This document shows positions 24,667-33,187 of a stretch of DNA of 64,000 nt, piece after piece. The stretch covers positions 62,001-126,000 of the forward strand of contig CAZIGH010000002.1 in assembly GCA_964538625.1 (NCBI GenBank), given 5' to 3'. A program made the position numbers and the translations under genes. The notes below the pieces were generated by a model. The model made no database searches, had not been told where the DNA came from, and worked only from the letters and a program-made list of their open reading frames with translations. The stretch is from JAEUHM01 sp964538625 (GTDB taxonomy: Bacteria > Verrucomicrobiota > Verrucomicrobiia > Verrucomicrobiales > Verrucomicrobiaceae). Position 1 is the first letter of the stretch. Each line of letters starts with the position of its first letter.

Positions 24667-25200
24667 ATGGCCACCATTGTTGTCCAACGTCCCAAGCTCG
24701 CCTGGCACGAGAAGCTGTTCCTTTCCACGCTCTGGAAAGGGCTCAAGATCACCCTTGGCCACGCGGTCAGGATGTTGCGTGGGAAGACGAAGGTGGTGAT
24801 GCAATACCCGGAGCAAAAGTGGGATGAAAACCTGCCGGAGTGGTATCGCGGTGCACCTGCCCTGGTGAAGGATGAACAGGGGCGGGAGCGGTGCGTGAGC
24901 TGCCAGCTCTGCGAGTTTATCTGCCCTCCCAAGGCGATCAAAATCATTCCGGGGGAGATTCCCAATGATGATCCGTGGGCGAAGGTGGAGAAGCGTCCGA
25001 AGGAGTTTGATATCGACATGATACGCTGCATCTACTGCGGGATGTGTGAGGAGGTGTGCCCGGAGCAGGCCATCTTCCTGCGTAAAGACTATGCGATTAC
25101 TGGAGAGAGTCGTGCCGAGATGGTGCACAATAAGGAGAAGCTCTATCAGATCGGCGGCGTGCGGGTGGGGCTGGTGAACAAGTGGAACGAACTGAAGTGA
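24667..25200 (+). CDS. nuoI: NADH-quinone oxidoreductase subunit I
   Basis: Peripheral-arm subunit of complex I holding two [4Fe-4S] clusters (N6a, N6b) that pass electrons toward the quinone site. The eight ligands are C76, C79, C82 and C86 (CVSCQLCEFICP) and C121, C124, C127 and C131 (CIYCGMCEEVCP). The first 40 residues carry the usual amphipathic membrane-associated helix. The frame opens at 24631, but the ATG at 24667 (MATIVVQRPK) gives the normal length of 177 residues. It is the first gene of a nuoIJKLMN string; upstream subunits are absent here. A CRP-like palindrome lies 75 bases upstream. Confidence 0.94.
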   Translation: MATIVVQRPKLAWHEKLFLSTLWKGLKITLGHAVRMLRGKTKVVMQYPEQKWDENLPEWYRGAPALVKDEQGRERCVSCQLCEFICPPKAIKIIPGEIPNDDPWAKVEKRPKEFDIDMIRCIYCGMCEEVCPEQAIFLRKDYAITGESRAEMVHNKEKLYQIGGVRVGLVNKWNELK

Positions 25201-25208
25201 TTACCCAG

Positions 25209-25320
25209 GAGTAAAAAGGGATAAGTGAAAAGTGAAAAGGGTTGATCAAACAGGCTCCACTTGCTGCTGCGTCGATTCATCGTCGGGAACTTATCACATA
25301 TCACCTATCACTCTTTCCTG
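25209..25320. repeat. A/G-rich intergenic repeat with an imperfect inverted arm
   Basis: Bases 25209-25246 (GAGTAAAAAGGGATAAGTGA and following) closely resemble 24160-24196, and bases 25290-25320 (CTTATCACATATCACCTATC and following) resemble the reverse complement of the same motif. The 43 bases between do not match. The unit fills the nuoI-nuoJ spacer and recurs in this window only in intergenic DNA, like a REP- or MITE-like dispersed element. No transposase is present. Confidence 0.5.
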
Positions 25321-25330
25321 ACCCCTGCTC

Positions 25331-25909
25331 ATGCCCGCCCCGCTCTTTTATCTCTTCGCTGCCGTAGTATTGATCTTCGGGATCATGGTGGTGACGGCGC
25401 GCAATCCGGTGTCAAGCGCGCTGTCGCTGGTGGTATGCTTTACCGGCCTTGCGGCGCTGTTCATCAGTCTGGACGCCTACTTTATCGGCATCATTCAGAT
25501 TTTGGTGTATGCCGGGGCGGTGATGGTGCTGTTTTTGTTCATCATCATGCTTTTGGACATCAAGTCGGAGGAGGTGAAGCTGCCGCGCTTTGGGGTTCTG
25601 GCTGGTGGGGTGGCGCTGGCGCTGCTGTTTACGGTGCAGATGTTCACACTGTTTTCGGGGTATGAGGAGGGCCGAGTAGCGCTGGCGGATCGACCGCTTC
25701 AACTGGAGACTGCGGCCAAAGATGCTCCGCTCAGGGGCATACAGGATGACCTGAAAAACGGCACACTGCCTGACACCAAGCTGGTGGGTTATACTCTGTT
25801 TCACAAGTATCGATTCCATCTGCAGGCGGTGGCGCTTCTGCTGTTGGCTGGCACGGTGGGAGTGGTGGTCTTGAGCCGTCGTGACAAGGACAAGGAGGAC
25901 GCAGCGTGA
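25331..25909 (+). CDS. nuoJ: NADH-quinone oxidoreductase subunit J
   Basis: Membrane-arm subunit J of complex I, 192 residues with five hydrophobic segments. The first helices carry ARNPVSSALSLVVCF, and helix 3 shows the conserved YAGAVMVLFLFIIMLL with the pi-bulge region that helps couple quinone chemistry to proton pumping. A loop of about 60 polar residues separates helices 4 and 5. It starts 130 bases after nuoI, separated by a repeat, so it may need its own translation signal. Its stop overlaps the nuoK GTG start by four bases. Confidence 0.93.
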   Translation: MPAPLFYLFAAVVLIFGIMVVTARNPVSSALSLVVCFTGLAALFISLDAYFIGIIQILVYAGAVMVLFLFIIMLLDIKSEEVKLPRFGVLAGGVALALLFTVQMFTLFSGYEEGRVALADRPLQLETAAKDAPLRGIQDDLKNGTLPDTKLVGYTLFHKYRFHLQAVALLLLAGTVGVVVLSRRDKDKEDAA

Positions 25910-26223
25910 TCACTCTGAGCCATTATCTTTTCGTAGCGGCGATTCTCTTCGCCGTAGGCCTGACGGGCGTGATCGTGCGCCGGAACATCCTCATCATTTA
26001 CATGTCTCTGGAAATGATGTTGAGCGCGGCGAACTTGACGCTGGTGGCATTCTCCCGGTTCCGGATGCAGAACGGGCTGCCGGACTACGACGCGCAGGCG
26101 CTGGTGTTCTTCACCATCACGGTAGCGGCGGCGGAGGTGGCAGTGGGACTGGCCATCATTGTGGCACTCTACCGTGCCCGGCAGAGCGTGGACGTGGACG
26201 CAGTGACGAGGATGCAGGGCTGA
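25906..26223 (+). CDS. nuoK: NADH-quinone oxidoreductase subunit K
   Basis: Small membrane subunit K (105 residues, three helices), homologous to MrpC. The conserved acidic residue lies in MSLEMMLSAANLTLVAF, and the last helix is FFTITVAAAEVAVGLAIIVALYR with the second key glutamate. Translation begins at a GTG that overlaps the nuoJ stop (GTGA). Together with NuoJ it forms the proton-channel region next to the quinone-binding part. Confidence 0.95.
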   Translation: MITLSHYLFVAAILFAVGLTGVIVRRNILIIYMSLEMMLSAANLTLVAFSRFRMQNGLPDYDAQALVFFTITVAAAEVAVGLAIIVALYRARQSVDVDAVTRMQG

Positions 26224-26251
26224 TGCCGAGGCAGGGAAACTCCAAGATTTC

Positions 26252-28186
26252 ATGAACTACCAAACCGCTGCACTGATCCTCCTCCTTACGCCGCTGCTTT
26301 CGGCTGTGGTGATCCTGCTGCTTCACAAGCCGCTGCGAGCTGGCTCGGTGATCGTATCCTTGGGTTCGGCGGGCATTTGCCTGCTGACGAGCCTTCTTTT
26401 GCTAATAAAGGAACCTGACATGGGACTGACAGAAGGTCTGCTTATTCCGTTTCTCAGACTGCCCGGTTTTTCGGCAGATCTGACTTTCCTTCTCGATTCC
26501 CAGGCCATTGGAATGATGTTCATTGTTACGTTCATTGGGTTTCTGGTGCATTTGTATTCGGTGGGCTACATGAAGACGGATGATGCGAAACCACGGTTCT
26601 TCGGCGCACTGTCCTTGTTCATGTTCTCGATGACTGGCATCGTGCTGGCTGGGAACTTCATCATGATGTTTGTCTTCTGGGAGTTGGTGGGTGTGAGTTC
26701 CTACCTGCTCATCGGCCACTGGTTCAAGAAGCCAGAGGCTGCGGATGCCGCCAAGAAGGCATTCCTTACGAACCGCATTGGCGACTTTGGTTTCATGATA
26801 GGCATCCTCTGTTTGTGGGCCATCGGGGGGATCGGCACCATGGTGGGAGACGACAAGGATCACCTTTCTCCGCGTAGCAGCGGCATCGTTGTGGAATCGG
26901 GAGCAGACTACACGCCGGATCTGAGTTTTTCCGGACTCGAGGCGCAGTTTGAGAGAAGGGAGACCGGTAAGTCGCCCGCTGTCCCAGGTTGGCTACTTAC
27001 TCTCGCGGCGCTGGGCATTTTCATGGGTGCGGTGGGCAAGTCGGCACAGGTGCCTCTGCATGTCTGGCTGCCGGACGCCATGGAGGGTCCCACTCCGGTT
27101 TCGGCGCTCATCCATGCGGCCACGATGGTGGCGGCAGGGGTTTATATGCTGGTGCGGGTGGACTTCATCATCGCGGCATCTCCCACCGCGATGTCGATCA
27201 TTGCCGGCATTGGTGGTTTCACCGCGCTCATGGCGGCGCTGATGGCGGTGCAGCAGAATGACATCAAGCGCATCCTTGCTTACTCCACGCTATCGCAGCT
27301 CGGCTACATGGTGATGGCTATTGGGCTTGGTGGCAGTGAGGCTGCGATGTTCCACCTCTACACCCATGCCTTCTTTAAGGCGCTTCTTTTCCTCGGTGCT
27401 GGAGCGGTGATTTATGCCTGCCATCATGAGCAGGATATTTGGAAAATGGGCGGTCTGCGGGAAAAGACGCCAGCTACTTTCCTTACCTTCGTCATAGGCA
27501 CGGCGGCCTTGATGGGAGTCCCCTGGGTGACCTCTGGCTTCTGGTCGAAGGAGGCCATACTGGACGTGGCCTATCATGAATGTGGCTGGCTTTTCGCTCT
27601 GGCTGCTCTGACTGCGGCACTGACGAGCTTTTACATGGCACGCTGCGTCATCGTGGCCTTCTTTGGCAAGGCGAGGACGGAGGACGCAGACCACGCTCAC
27701 GAGGCACCCATGATCATGGTGGCTCCACTGCTGCTGCTGTCCATCTTTGCCTTGGGTGCGGGCTTCTCCCCGTTTTATAAGGCTCTGCAGGCTATGGTGC
27801 CAGAGGGACATGCTCCGCCGCCGGTGCTGCTCGCATCACTCGGAGCTCTTATTTTCGGGGCCGGTGCGGCCATTGTGCTCTACCGAGGGAAGGAGAAGGA
27901 TCCGCTGGACATCAAGCTCTTTGCTAACCGCTTCTACATCGATGAAGTTTATGCTTGGATCGTCAACGTTTTCCAAGACAGGCTGGCGTGGCTGGTCACG
28001 GCCATGGAGTCCATTTTTGCTGATGGGGTTGTTGCCCGCCTGCCGGCATTTGTGGCTGGGCAGATCGGTCGTGCAGGGCGCGCCTTGCAGTCTGGTCATT
28101 TGCAAGGGTACACCATGGTTCTCGGAACTGGCCTGCTGCTGGCGATTTATCTGGCCATCGCGTTGCTTCCTCGTCTGGGCCATTGA
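26252..28186 (+). CDS. nuoL: NADH-quinone oxidoreductase subunit L
   Basis: Largest antiporter-like membrane subunit of complex I, 644 residues (about 610-660 is usual). The proton-channel landmarks are visible: FWELVGVSSYLLIGHW with the key glutamate on helix 5, GAVGKSAQVPLHVWLPDAMEG with the functional lysine, SALIHAATMVAAGVYML, and AYSTLSQLGYMVMAIG. A C-terminal extension after about residue 540 corresponds to the long amphipathic HL helix that ties the antiporter-like subunits together. It follows nuoK by 28 bases and precedes nuoM by 12. Confidence 0.95.
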   Translation: MNYQTAALILLLTPLLSAVVILLLHKPLRAGSVIVSLGSAGICLLTSLLLLIKEPDMGLTEGLLIPFLRLPGFSADLTFLLDSQAIGMMFIVTFIGFLVHLYSVGYMKTDDAKPRFFGALSLFMFSMTGIVLAGNFIMMFVFWELVGVSSYLLIGHWFKKPEAADAAKKAFLTNRIGDFGFMIGILCLWAIGGIGTMVGDDKDHLSPRSSGIVVESGADYTPDLSFSGLEAQFERRETGKSPAVPGWLLTLAALGIFMGAVGKSAQVPLHVWLPDAMEGPTPVSALIHAATMVAAGVYMLVRVDFIIAASPTAMSIIAGIGGFTALMAALMAVQQNDIKRILAYSTLSQLGYMVMAIGLGGSEAAMFHLYTHAFFKALLFLGAGAVIYACHHEQDIWKMGGLREKTPATFLTFVIGTAALMGVPWVTSGFWSKEAILDVAYHECGWLFALAALTAALTSFYMARCVIVAFFGKARTEDADHAHEAPMIMVAPLLLLSIFALGAGFSPFYKALQAMVPEGHAPPPVLLASLGALIFGAGAAIVLYRGKEKDPLDIKLFANRFYIDEVYAWIVNVFQDRLAWLVTAMESIFADGVVARLPAFVAGQIGRAGRALQSGHLQGYTMVLGTGLLLAIYLAIALLPRLGH

Positions 28187-28198
28187 ATGAACTGACAC

Positions 28199-29674
28199 AT
28201 GAGTCTGCTGGAAATCATCATTCTACTTCCCTTGATCGCTGCTGCGGTGATCGGCTTCGGTGCACCTGCGCGTCTTGTGGGCCGTGTGGCGGCTGCCGCC
28301 ACTGCTTTGCTTGGATTCGGAGCTGCGTGGTCGCATGGTCTGGGGGAGAATCTTGCGATGTCTCGGGTGATCCTGGATTCGCCCAAAATCGCGTTTGCAG
28401 TGGGCACAGACGGTGTGAGTCTGACCCTGGTGCTGTTGACGGTGCTGGTGCTGCTGGCGGCAGTGTGGCAGATCCAGGACAAGCCCGCCATGTATTACGT
28501 GTCCTCACTGCTGATCGCTGGTGGGGCGCTGGGTGCGTTTCTCAGCACGGATGTGTTTTTCATCTATGCTTTCCACGAGCTGGCGCTTATTCCGACGCTA
28601 CTGATGATCGCCATCCATGGTCATGGGGATGCGACCACGAGGCGTGCGACGGCGTGGAAGATCACAGTTTATTTGGGCGTGGGGAGCTTGATCCTGCTGG
28701 CAGGTCTATCAGCGCTGGTGCTGAACTTCAGTGATGGCGCTGGGCTTACGTTTGATCTGATAGCACTGAAGAAGACGGCAGCGAGTTCGCCACTCCCGGT
28801 TGAGACGCAGGGGTGGTTGTTTTTTGTGTTGCTGGTCGGTTTCGGCACGCTGGTCAGTCTCTTCCCCCTGCACACGTGGGCAGCACCGGCCTATGCTGCG
28901 GCACCCACTCCGGTGGCGATGTTGCACGCAGGGGTATTGAAAAAGTTTGGCCTTTATGGTCTGATCCAGATCGCGCTGCCGCTGCTGCCGGAGGGGGCCA
29001 AGGTGGAATGGGTGCAGAATGCGCTGCTGCTCATGCTTGTGGGCAATATTATTGTTGTTGGTCTGGTGACGATCCACGCGGAGCGTCTCGATACGCTTCT
29101 GGGGAACTCCAGCGTGATGCACATGGGTTACATTTTCCTCGGTATCGCGGCGGGAAGTCCCATCGCTCTCAATGGGGCCGTGCTGCTCATGTTTGCCCAT
29201 GGCATCTCTATAGCGCTGCTCTTTGCTCTGTGCGGACGAATGAGGGCGCAGCTCGGGACGCTTGAGTTTTCCAGGTTGGGTGGGCTGGCGGCAAATGCTC
29301 CCGTGATGTCGGTGTTGTTTGCCTTTGGAGCGTTTGCATCCATCGGACTTCCAGGTCTGGCTAACTTCGCCGGGGAGGTGATGGTGTTCATCGGCTCCTT
29401 TGACCATAGCGTTGCAGACTTGAGCACCGGCTTAAAAAATATCCACTGGGCCACCATCTTTGCGCTTTGGGGGGTGGTGATGTCGGCGGTGTACATGCTG
29501 CGGGCCTATCGGAACCTTTTCTTTGGTAACGCTTCGAAGGGTCTCTTCATGACAGACGTGGGGCTGGCACAGCGCTTTCCATTTCTGGTTCTGGCGCTGA
29601 CACTGCTGGTAGTGGGCTGTTGTCCAAGCCTGCTCACGGATTTGATTCATTCCGCCTTCGCCTCAGCCAAGTAA
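28199..29674 (+). CDS. nuoM: NADH-quinone oxidoreductase subunit M
   Basis: Antiporter-like membrane subunit M, 491 residues and about fourteen helices. The conserved glutamate is in FHELALIPTLLMI, and the lysine-containing LFPLHTWAAPAYAAAPTPV plus AGVLKKFGLYGLIQIALPL are the family landmarks. The usual PFHTWLPDAHVEAP consensus is diverged to LHTWAAPAYAAAP, a variant within the M branch. It pumps one of the four protons per NADH in the standard model. It sits between nuoL and nuoN. Confidence 0.93.
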   Translation: MSLLEIIILLPLIAAAVIGFGAPARLVGRVAAAATALLGFGAAWSHGLGENLAMSRVILDSPKIAFAVGTDGVSLTLVLLTVLVLLAAVWQIQDKPAMYYVSSLLIAGGALGAFLSTDVFFIYAFHELALIPTLLMIAIHGHGDATTRRATAWKITVYLGVGSLILLAGLSALVLNFSDGAGLTFDLIALKKTAASSPLPVETQGWLFFVLLVGFGTLVSLFPLHTWAAPAYAAAPTPVAMLHAGVLKKFGLYGLIQIALPLLPEGAKVEWVQNALLLMLVGNIIVVGLVTIHAERLDTLLGNSSVMHMGYIFLGIAAGSPIALNGAVLLMFAHGISIALLFALCGRMRAQLGTLEFSRLGGLAANAPVMSVLFAFGAFASIGLPGLANFAGEVMVFIGSFDHSVADLSTGLKNIHWATIFALWGVVMSAVYMLRAYRNLFFGNASKGLFMTDVGLAQRFPFLVLALTLLVVGCCPSLLTDLIHSAFASAK

Positions 29675-29692
29675 CACCCGCGCATCGGTTTT

Positions 29693-31189
29693 ATGTCTCC
29701 ATTCCACATTGAAATCGGCCTGGTGATCCTGAGCGTGCTGCTCTTTACGGTGGATGCCGTTTGGCCGAAGTTGAACCGAAATGTCATTCCTTGGGTGGCC
29801 ATAGGAGGGACAGCACTCGCACTGCTGCTTCTCGTGGCGGGTCCGGGAGCTTCTGGCGACGTGCCCGGCTATCTTCAGCCCTACTATAGTGTGGACGGGC
29901 TCGCGCTCTTTTACAAAGTTTTTGCGCTACTGACCACGCTGGTGGTTTTGGTGATCGCCCTGGAGGCAGATCCTGTGGTGGCAAACTTCACGGGCTCACA
30001 AGGAATCGCCACTCGCATTCCTGAGTTTTTTATCCTGCCTCTCATTGTCTGCGCTGGCATGATGTGGATGGCCTCCGCCAAGGATCTGGTGAGTGTGTTT
30101 GTGCCGCTGGAGCTGGTGACGATCTCGTTTTACGTCCTCGTGGCGTTTGCACGCCGGTCAGCCCTCTCGCTGGAGGCAGGAGTGAAGTACCTCATCCTCG
30201 GAGCAGTCAGCACGGGCGTTCTGGTGTATGGCATCGCATGGGTGTATGGAGCTACGGGTTCCATGAGCTTTGCAGGTATCGCTTCGGCAGCAGCCGGTCC
30301 TGAGAGCAGCAAGGTCGCTCTGATGTTGGGAGCGGCGCTTCTGCTGGCGGGTCTAGGGTTCAAGGTGGCGGCCGCGCCGTTTCACATTTGGGTGCCGGAT
30401 GTCTATCAAGGTGCACCGACGCCTGTAACGGCGTTCTTGTCTGTGGGTTCCAAGGCCGCCGGGTTCATCGTTCTGACCCGTGCCGTGGCAGCGTTCACGG
30501 GTGAGGGAAGCCACGTGGCGCTGGGTGTGGAAAGTCTGCTCCTTTGGGGCGGTGTGCTCACGGTGGTGATTGGCAGTCTGGCAGCCATCACGCAGACGAA
30601 CCTCAAGCGGCTTTTCGGGTACTCGTCCATCTCGCACGCCGGCTTCTTGCTCATCGCTCTGGCTTGTGGTAGCTCGGAGCGCTTCGGTCTTACGTCGGGT
30701 GGCATCGTGGCGTTTTACCTTGCCACGTACCTGCCGATGACGCTTCTGGGCTTTCTTTTGTTGGCCACGCTCAGATCCCAAGGGGTAGCTGAGGATGTGA
30801 AGGGAGTCACGGGACTCGCCAAGCGCTCCCCTGCCATGGCCTTCGCATTGACGGTGGCGCTGGCTTCGATGGCGGGCCTACCACTCACTGCTGGCTTTTT
30901 CGGCAAGATGCTGGTGTTTGTGGCGGCGGTGGATCGTGGCTACTATGTGGCGGTGGCACTGGCGGTGACGGGAGCAGCTGCCGGGTTTTATTATTATTTC
31001 AAACCCATTCTTGCCGCGTGGTCGGACGGTGGTTCTGACGCTGCTCAGCCCTTGAAGTGGTCCGGAGTGGCCCGCGCATTCACTGCTGTGCTGGTGCTGG
31101 CGATCGTTTGGCTGGGCGTGTATCCGCGTGCCTTGCAGGGAGTGCTTAAGACGCCAGTGGCTGAGGCGGCGGTGACTGCCGTAAAGTAA
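29693..31189 (+). CDS. nuoN: NADH-quinone oxidoreductase subunit N
   Basis: Antiporter-like membrane subunit N (498 residues). The key glutamate is in FVPLELVTISFYVLVAF, the functional lysine region in AGLGFKVAAAPFHIWVPDV, and YQGAPTPVTAFLSVGSKAAG and LKRLFGYSSISHAGFLLIA follow, all typical. It is the last gene of the nuoI-N string, beginning 18 bases after nuoM; the next gene is convergent at 31258. Confidence 0.95.
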   Translation: MSPFHIEIGLVILSVLLFTVDAVWPKLNRNVIPWVAIGGTALALLLLVAGPGASGDVPGYLQPYYSVDGLALFYKVFALLTTLVVLVIALEADPVVANFTGSQGIATRIPEFFILPLIVCAGMMWMASAKDLVSVFVPLELVTISFYVLVAFARRSALSLEAGVKYLILGAVSTGVLVYGIAWVYGATGSMSFAGIASAAAGPESSKVALMLGAALLLAGLGFKVAAAPFHIWVPDVYQGAPTPVTAFLSVGSKAAGFIVLTRAVAAFTGEGSHVALGVESLLLWGGVLTVVIGSLAAITQTNLKRLFGYSSISHAGFLLIALACGSSERFGLTSGGIVAFYLATYLPMTLLGFLLLATLRSQGVAEDVKGVTGLAKRSPAMAFALTVALASMAGLPLTAGFFGKMLVFVAAVDRGYYVAVALAVTGAAAGFYYYFKPILAAWSDGGSDAAQPLKWSGVARAFTAVLVLAIVWLGVYPRALQGVLKTPVAEAAVTAVK

Positions 31190-31257
31190 GAAGGGACGCG
31201 TAGGTTGCGGGCTTGTCTTCCCCGTGGGGTGTGGGGTGCTTCTTGGGCAAGCTCTCT

Positions 31258-32115
31258 TCAGGGTACCGGTTCTCCGGAGCCGGGGTAGATCCAGGCTGCA
31301 ACCCTTCCGTTTCGGACGAGGGCGCGGGCGGTTGCGTCCAGCTCTCCACAGAAGACACTGGCTTTGAAGTCCACATCGACACACCAGGTCGGCGTGCCCT
31401 CGACATCCCGCAACACTGGGCTGTGCCAGCGGAGTGTGTTTTGGGCGGTCACCTCGGTTACCTCACCAGCGTTCATGCTCGAGAGCAGGAGGGGATAAGC
31501 TCCAGAAGTATCAGGCAAGGGTTTTCCCGACGGGTCCTCAAACGACCTCATGACGGCGGCTTGTTGCTTGATGGCTTTTGTGTTTTCCCAACGTCTGCGG
31601 GCAGCCTCGGTCGCGTGGGCTTTCCATACAGCGTAAGACTGCTCGAGTTGCGTCACAAGGTCAGTGGCAGCCAGCGGCACGGAACTCCGGGCTATGGAAT
31701 CCTTCGCGGGCGCGAGTGTGAGCACTCCCTTGTCAAAGGAGAGAGCCACGACTTTTGAGCCCGCTGGGAGGTTGGAAGACCCTGCTGCCAGGGTAAACTC
31801 TGCGCTTTGCACCAGAGTGACCATACGGGGGAACGCTCCAGCTGGAATGCTCTGCCAGTTCTGGGTCAGCTCCTGCAGTGTAGCCAGTTTTGGCTGGACG
31901 AACATCTCCTCGCCGACGAGAGAAGTTGTAACCCGATCTGGGGCCTCGGCATTCTTCTCCGGCAGCAACACCTGGCGCAGGTTTGGGATGTAGAGGCTGA
32001 TGCGCCTCCTCACTTCCGGTCGGAACAGCAGGCTCTCCGCCGGGGCGAGAACGAAGAGGTCGCAGACAAGGAACCCATTGAGCACTAGCAGCAGCAGGAC
32101 GGCACCGACCTTCAT
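31258..32115 (-). CDS. Hypothetical exported or membrane-anchored protein
   Basis: A 285-residue protein I do not recognise. The N-terminus (MKVGAVLLLLVLNGFLVCDL) has one positive charge and a long hydrophobic run, so it is a signal peptide or N-terminal anchor. The rest is polar, with a helical, arginine/alanine-rich stretch near residues 165-195 (AHATEAARRRWENTKAIKQQ) and an aspartate/tryptophan-containing beta-rich end. It is convergent with nuoN and, on its own strand, lies 19 bases downstream of the Dabb gene, so the two may share a transcript with nuoA. Coding support comes from the long uninterrupted frame and signal peptide. Confidence 0.72.
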   Translation of the reverse strand: MKVGAVLLLLVLNGFLVCDLFVLAPAESLLFRPEVRRRISLYIPNLRQVLLPEKNAEAPDRVTTSLVGEEMFVQPKLATLQELTQNWQSIPAGAFPRMVTLVQSAEFTLAAGSSNLPAGSKVVALSFDKGVLTLAPAKDSIARSSVPLAATDLVTQLEQSYAVWKAHATEAARRRWENTKAIKQQAAVMRSFEDPSGKPLPDTSGAYPLLLSSMNAGEVTEVTAQNTLRWHSPVLRDVEGTPTWCVDVDFKASVFCGELDATARALVRNGRVAAWIYPGSGEPVP

Positions 32116-32134
32116 CTTCCCACTCTTTCTAGGC

Positions 32135-32452
32135 TCAAGAATACTTCACGTCCTTCCGTGGATCCATCTCGAAGGCCTGAATGCAGCTATCCGCAACGGC
32201 GGGCTTCATTACCTCCTCACGGAACTTGATGTAGTTGGGGTCATCCTGGCAGATGGCGAGCTTGTCTAGGCTCTCCACCTCGATGGCGACAAACCACTCC
32301 CAGGGGTCGTTGGTCCTGATGCGTTTCCCTGTGCGGACCACCAGGACCTCAGGTACCCGGAGCAACAGCACCCGGGTCGAGGACATCAGGTTCTCCAGCC
32401 TCTCCTCCGTGATCTCGGGTTTCAGTTTGAAGAGACTGAGATGGGAGATCAT
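32135..32452 (-). CDS. Dabb family stress-responsive alpha/beta barrel protein
   Basis: A 105-residue single-domain protein of the Dabb type (dimeric alpha/beta ferredoxin-like barrel). It opens with MISHLSLFKLKPEITEERLE, whose histidine and KL-hydrophobic strand are typical, contains VRTGKRIRTNDPWEWFVAIEVES in the middle and ends with a strand-helix segment DPNYIKFREEVMKPAVADS. Members form homodimers; a few bind small aromatic or polyketide substrates, but most have no known role. It lies 31 bases after the nuoA stop and may be transcribed with it. Confidence 0.83.
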   Translation of the reverse strand: MISHLSLFKLKPEITEERLENLMSSTRVLLLRVPEVLVVRTGKRIRTNDPWEWFVAIEVESLDKLAICQDDPNYIKFREEVMKPAVADSCIQAFEMDPRKDVKYS

Positions 32453-32483
32453 AGACCACGAGAGAGCTGCGAACGTCGGCTGC

Positions 32484-32858
32484 TCAGGACTTCCAACTCA
32501 GAGCACCCTTGCGCCAGGCGTAGAGGAACGCCACTCCCAGGATGGTCACAAAGCCGAGCATGGTCCCGAAGATGGCTGCTCCGTGGGTGACAAGATAATC
32601 TTTGTAAATGACCGCCCAAGGATAGAGAAAGACGACTTCGATGTCGAAAAGCACGAAGAGCATCGCCACGATGTAAAACTTCACGCTGAAACGCGGCTGG
32701 GCTTCACCGACTGGTAGCATGCCGCACTCGTAGGGGCTGTCCTTCACCTTATTGCCCTTTGAAGATTTCCCCAGAAGGACGCTGATTAGCAGTGTGACGC
32801 CGGCGAAACCAGTGGCAATCAGGACCTGAAGAAGGATGGGAAAGTAGCTCTCTAGCAT
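32484..32858 (-). CDS. nuoA: NADH-quinone oxidoreductase subunit A (solitary)
   Basis: Small membrane subunit A of complex I, 124 residues from the chosen start, with three helices: one at ILLQVLIATGFAGVTLLISVLL, one in YIVAMLFVLFDIEVVFLYPWAV and one in AAIFGTMLGFVTILGVAFLYAW. The conserved loop DSPYECGMLPVGEAQPRFSV and the FDIEVVFLYPWA block are diagnostic. The frame opens at 32984, but the family start is the ATG at 32858 (MLESYFPILL); an ATG at 32900 is an alternative. It is on the opposite strand from nuoI-N and no nuoB follows it; a Dabb gene does. Confidence 0.92.
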   Translation of the reverse strand: MLESYFPILLQVLIATGFAGVTLLISVLLGKSSKGNKVKDSPYECGMLPVGEAQPRFSVKFYIVAMLFVLFDIEVVFLYPWAVIYKDYLVTHGAAIFGTMLGFVTILGVAFLYAWRKGALSWKS

Positions 32859-32960
32859 AGGCGAGGACGACAGCGGAAGACCAGTAGCGGTGGGCGGCAT
32901 CTCCGTCAAACCCGGAATCAAGGTGTGGGGGGGAAGATTCCGCGCTTGGACTCGTGGCAC

Positions 32961-32991
32961 CCGAGGAGTGCTGGGGTGCGGCACTCCTCGG
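32961..32991. promoter_or_regulatory. Perfect inverted repeat between divergent genes
   Basis: Arms CCGAGGAGTGC (32961-32971) and GCACTCCTCGG (32981-32991) with a nine-base loop. It would form a strong hairpin in transcripts from either strand. No T run follows on either side, so it is not a typical intrinsic terminator. It could be an operator, a REP-like element, or an insulating structure between nuoA and the giant gene. Confidence 0.5.
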
Positions 32992-33069
32992 CAGGGAAAG
33001 AATTCTGGATTACTTAGTGATCAATAGATCCTTATATTTGCATTTGATGAAATAAACCCATCTTTAGAC

Positions 33070-33097
33070 TTGTGGTTTTTACAATAAATATCATAAT
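33070..33097 (+). promoter_or_regulatory. Possible promoter of the giant gene
   Basis: TTGTGG (33070-33075) and CATAAT (33092-33097) are spaced 16 bases within an AT-rich stretch, roughly matching -35 and -10 boxes. The start at 33188 would then have a leader of about 85 bases. The -35 match is weak, so this is a suggestion only. Confidence 0.3.
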
Positions 33098-33187
33098 AAG
33101 TAGATTCTCGACTCTCTCGTCATGTATCTACTCCATCCCGTTCCCTCCACTGCCAAGCGCGATCGATCCGCTCCGGAAGCGTTTCAA

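Larger units (their letters stand above)
32859..33187. other. Divergent intergenic region between nuoA and the giant gene
   Basis: About 330 bases with two features: a perfect 11-base inverted repeat at 32961-32991, and an AT-rich stretch from about 32998 to 33105 that contrasts with the GC-rich surroundings and probably carries the promoter of the giant gene. I see no further gene. Confidence 0.6.

Noticed and set aside
33122..33187. ATG at 33122 as the start of the giant gene
   Set aside because: No ribosome-binding site and it would place the signal peptide core after a 40-residue leader; the ATG at 33188 has GGAAG at the right distance.
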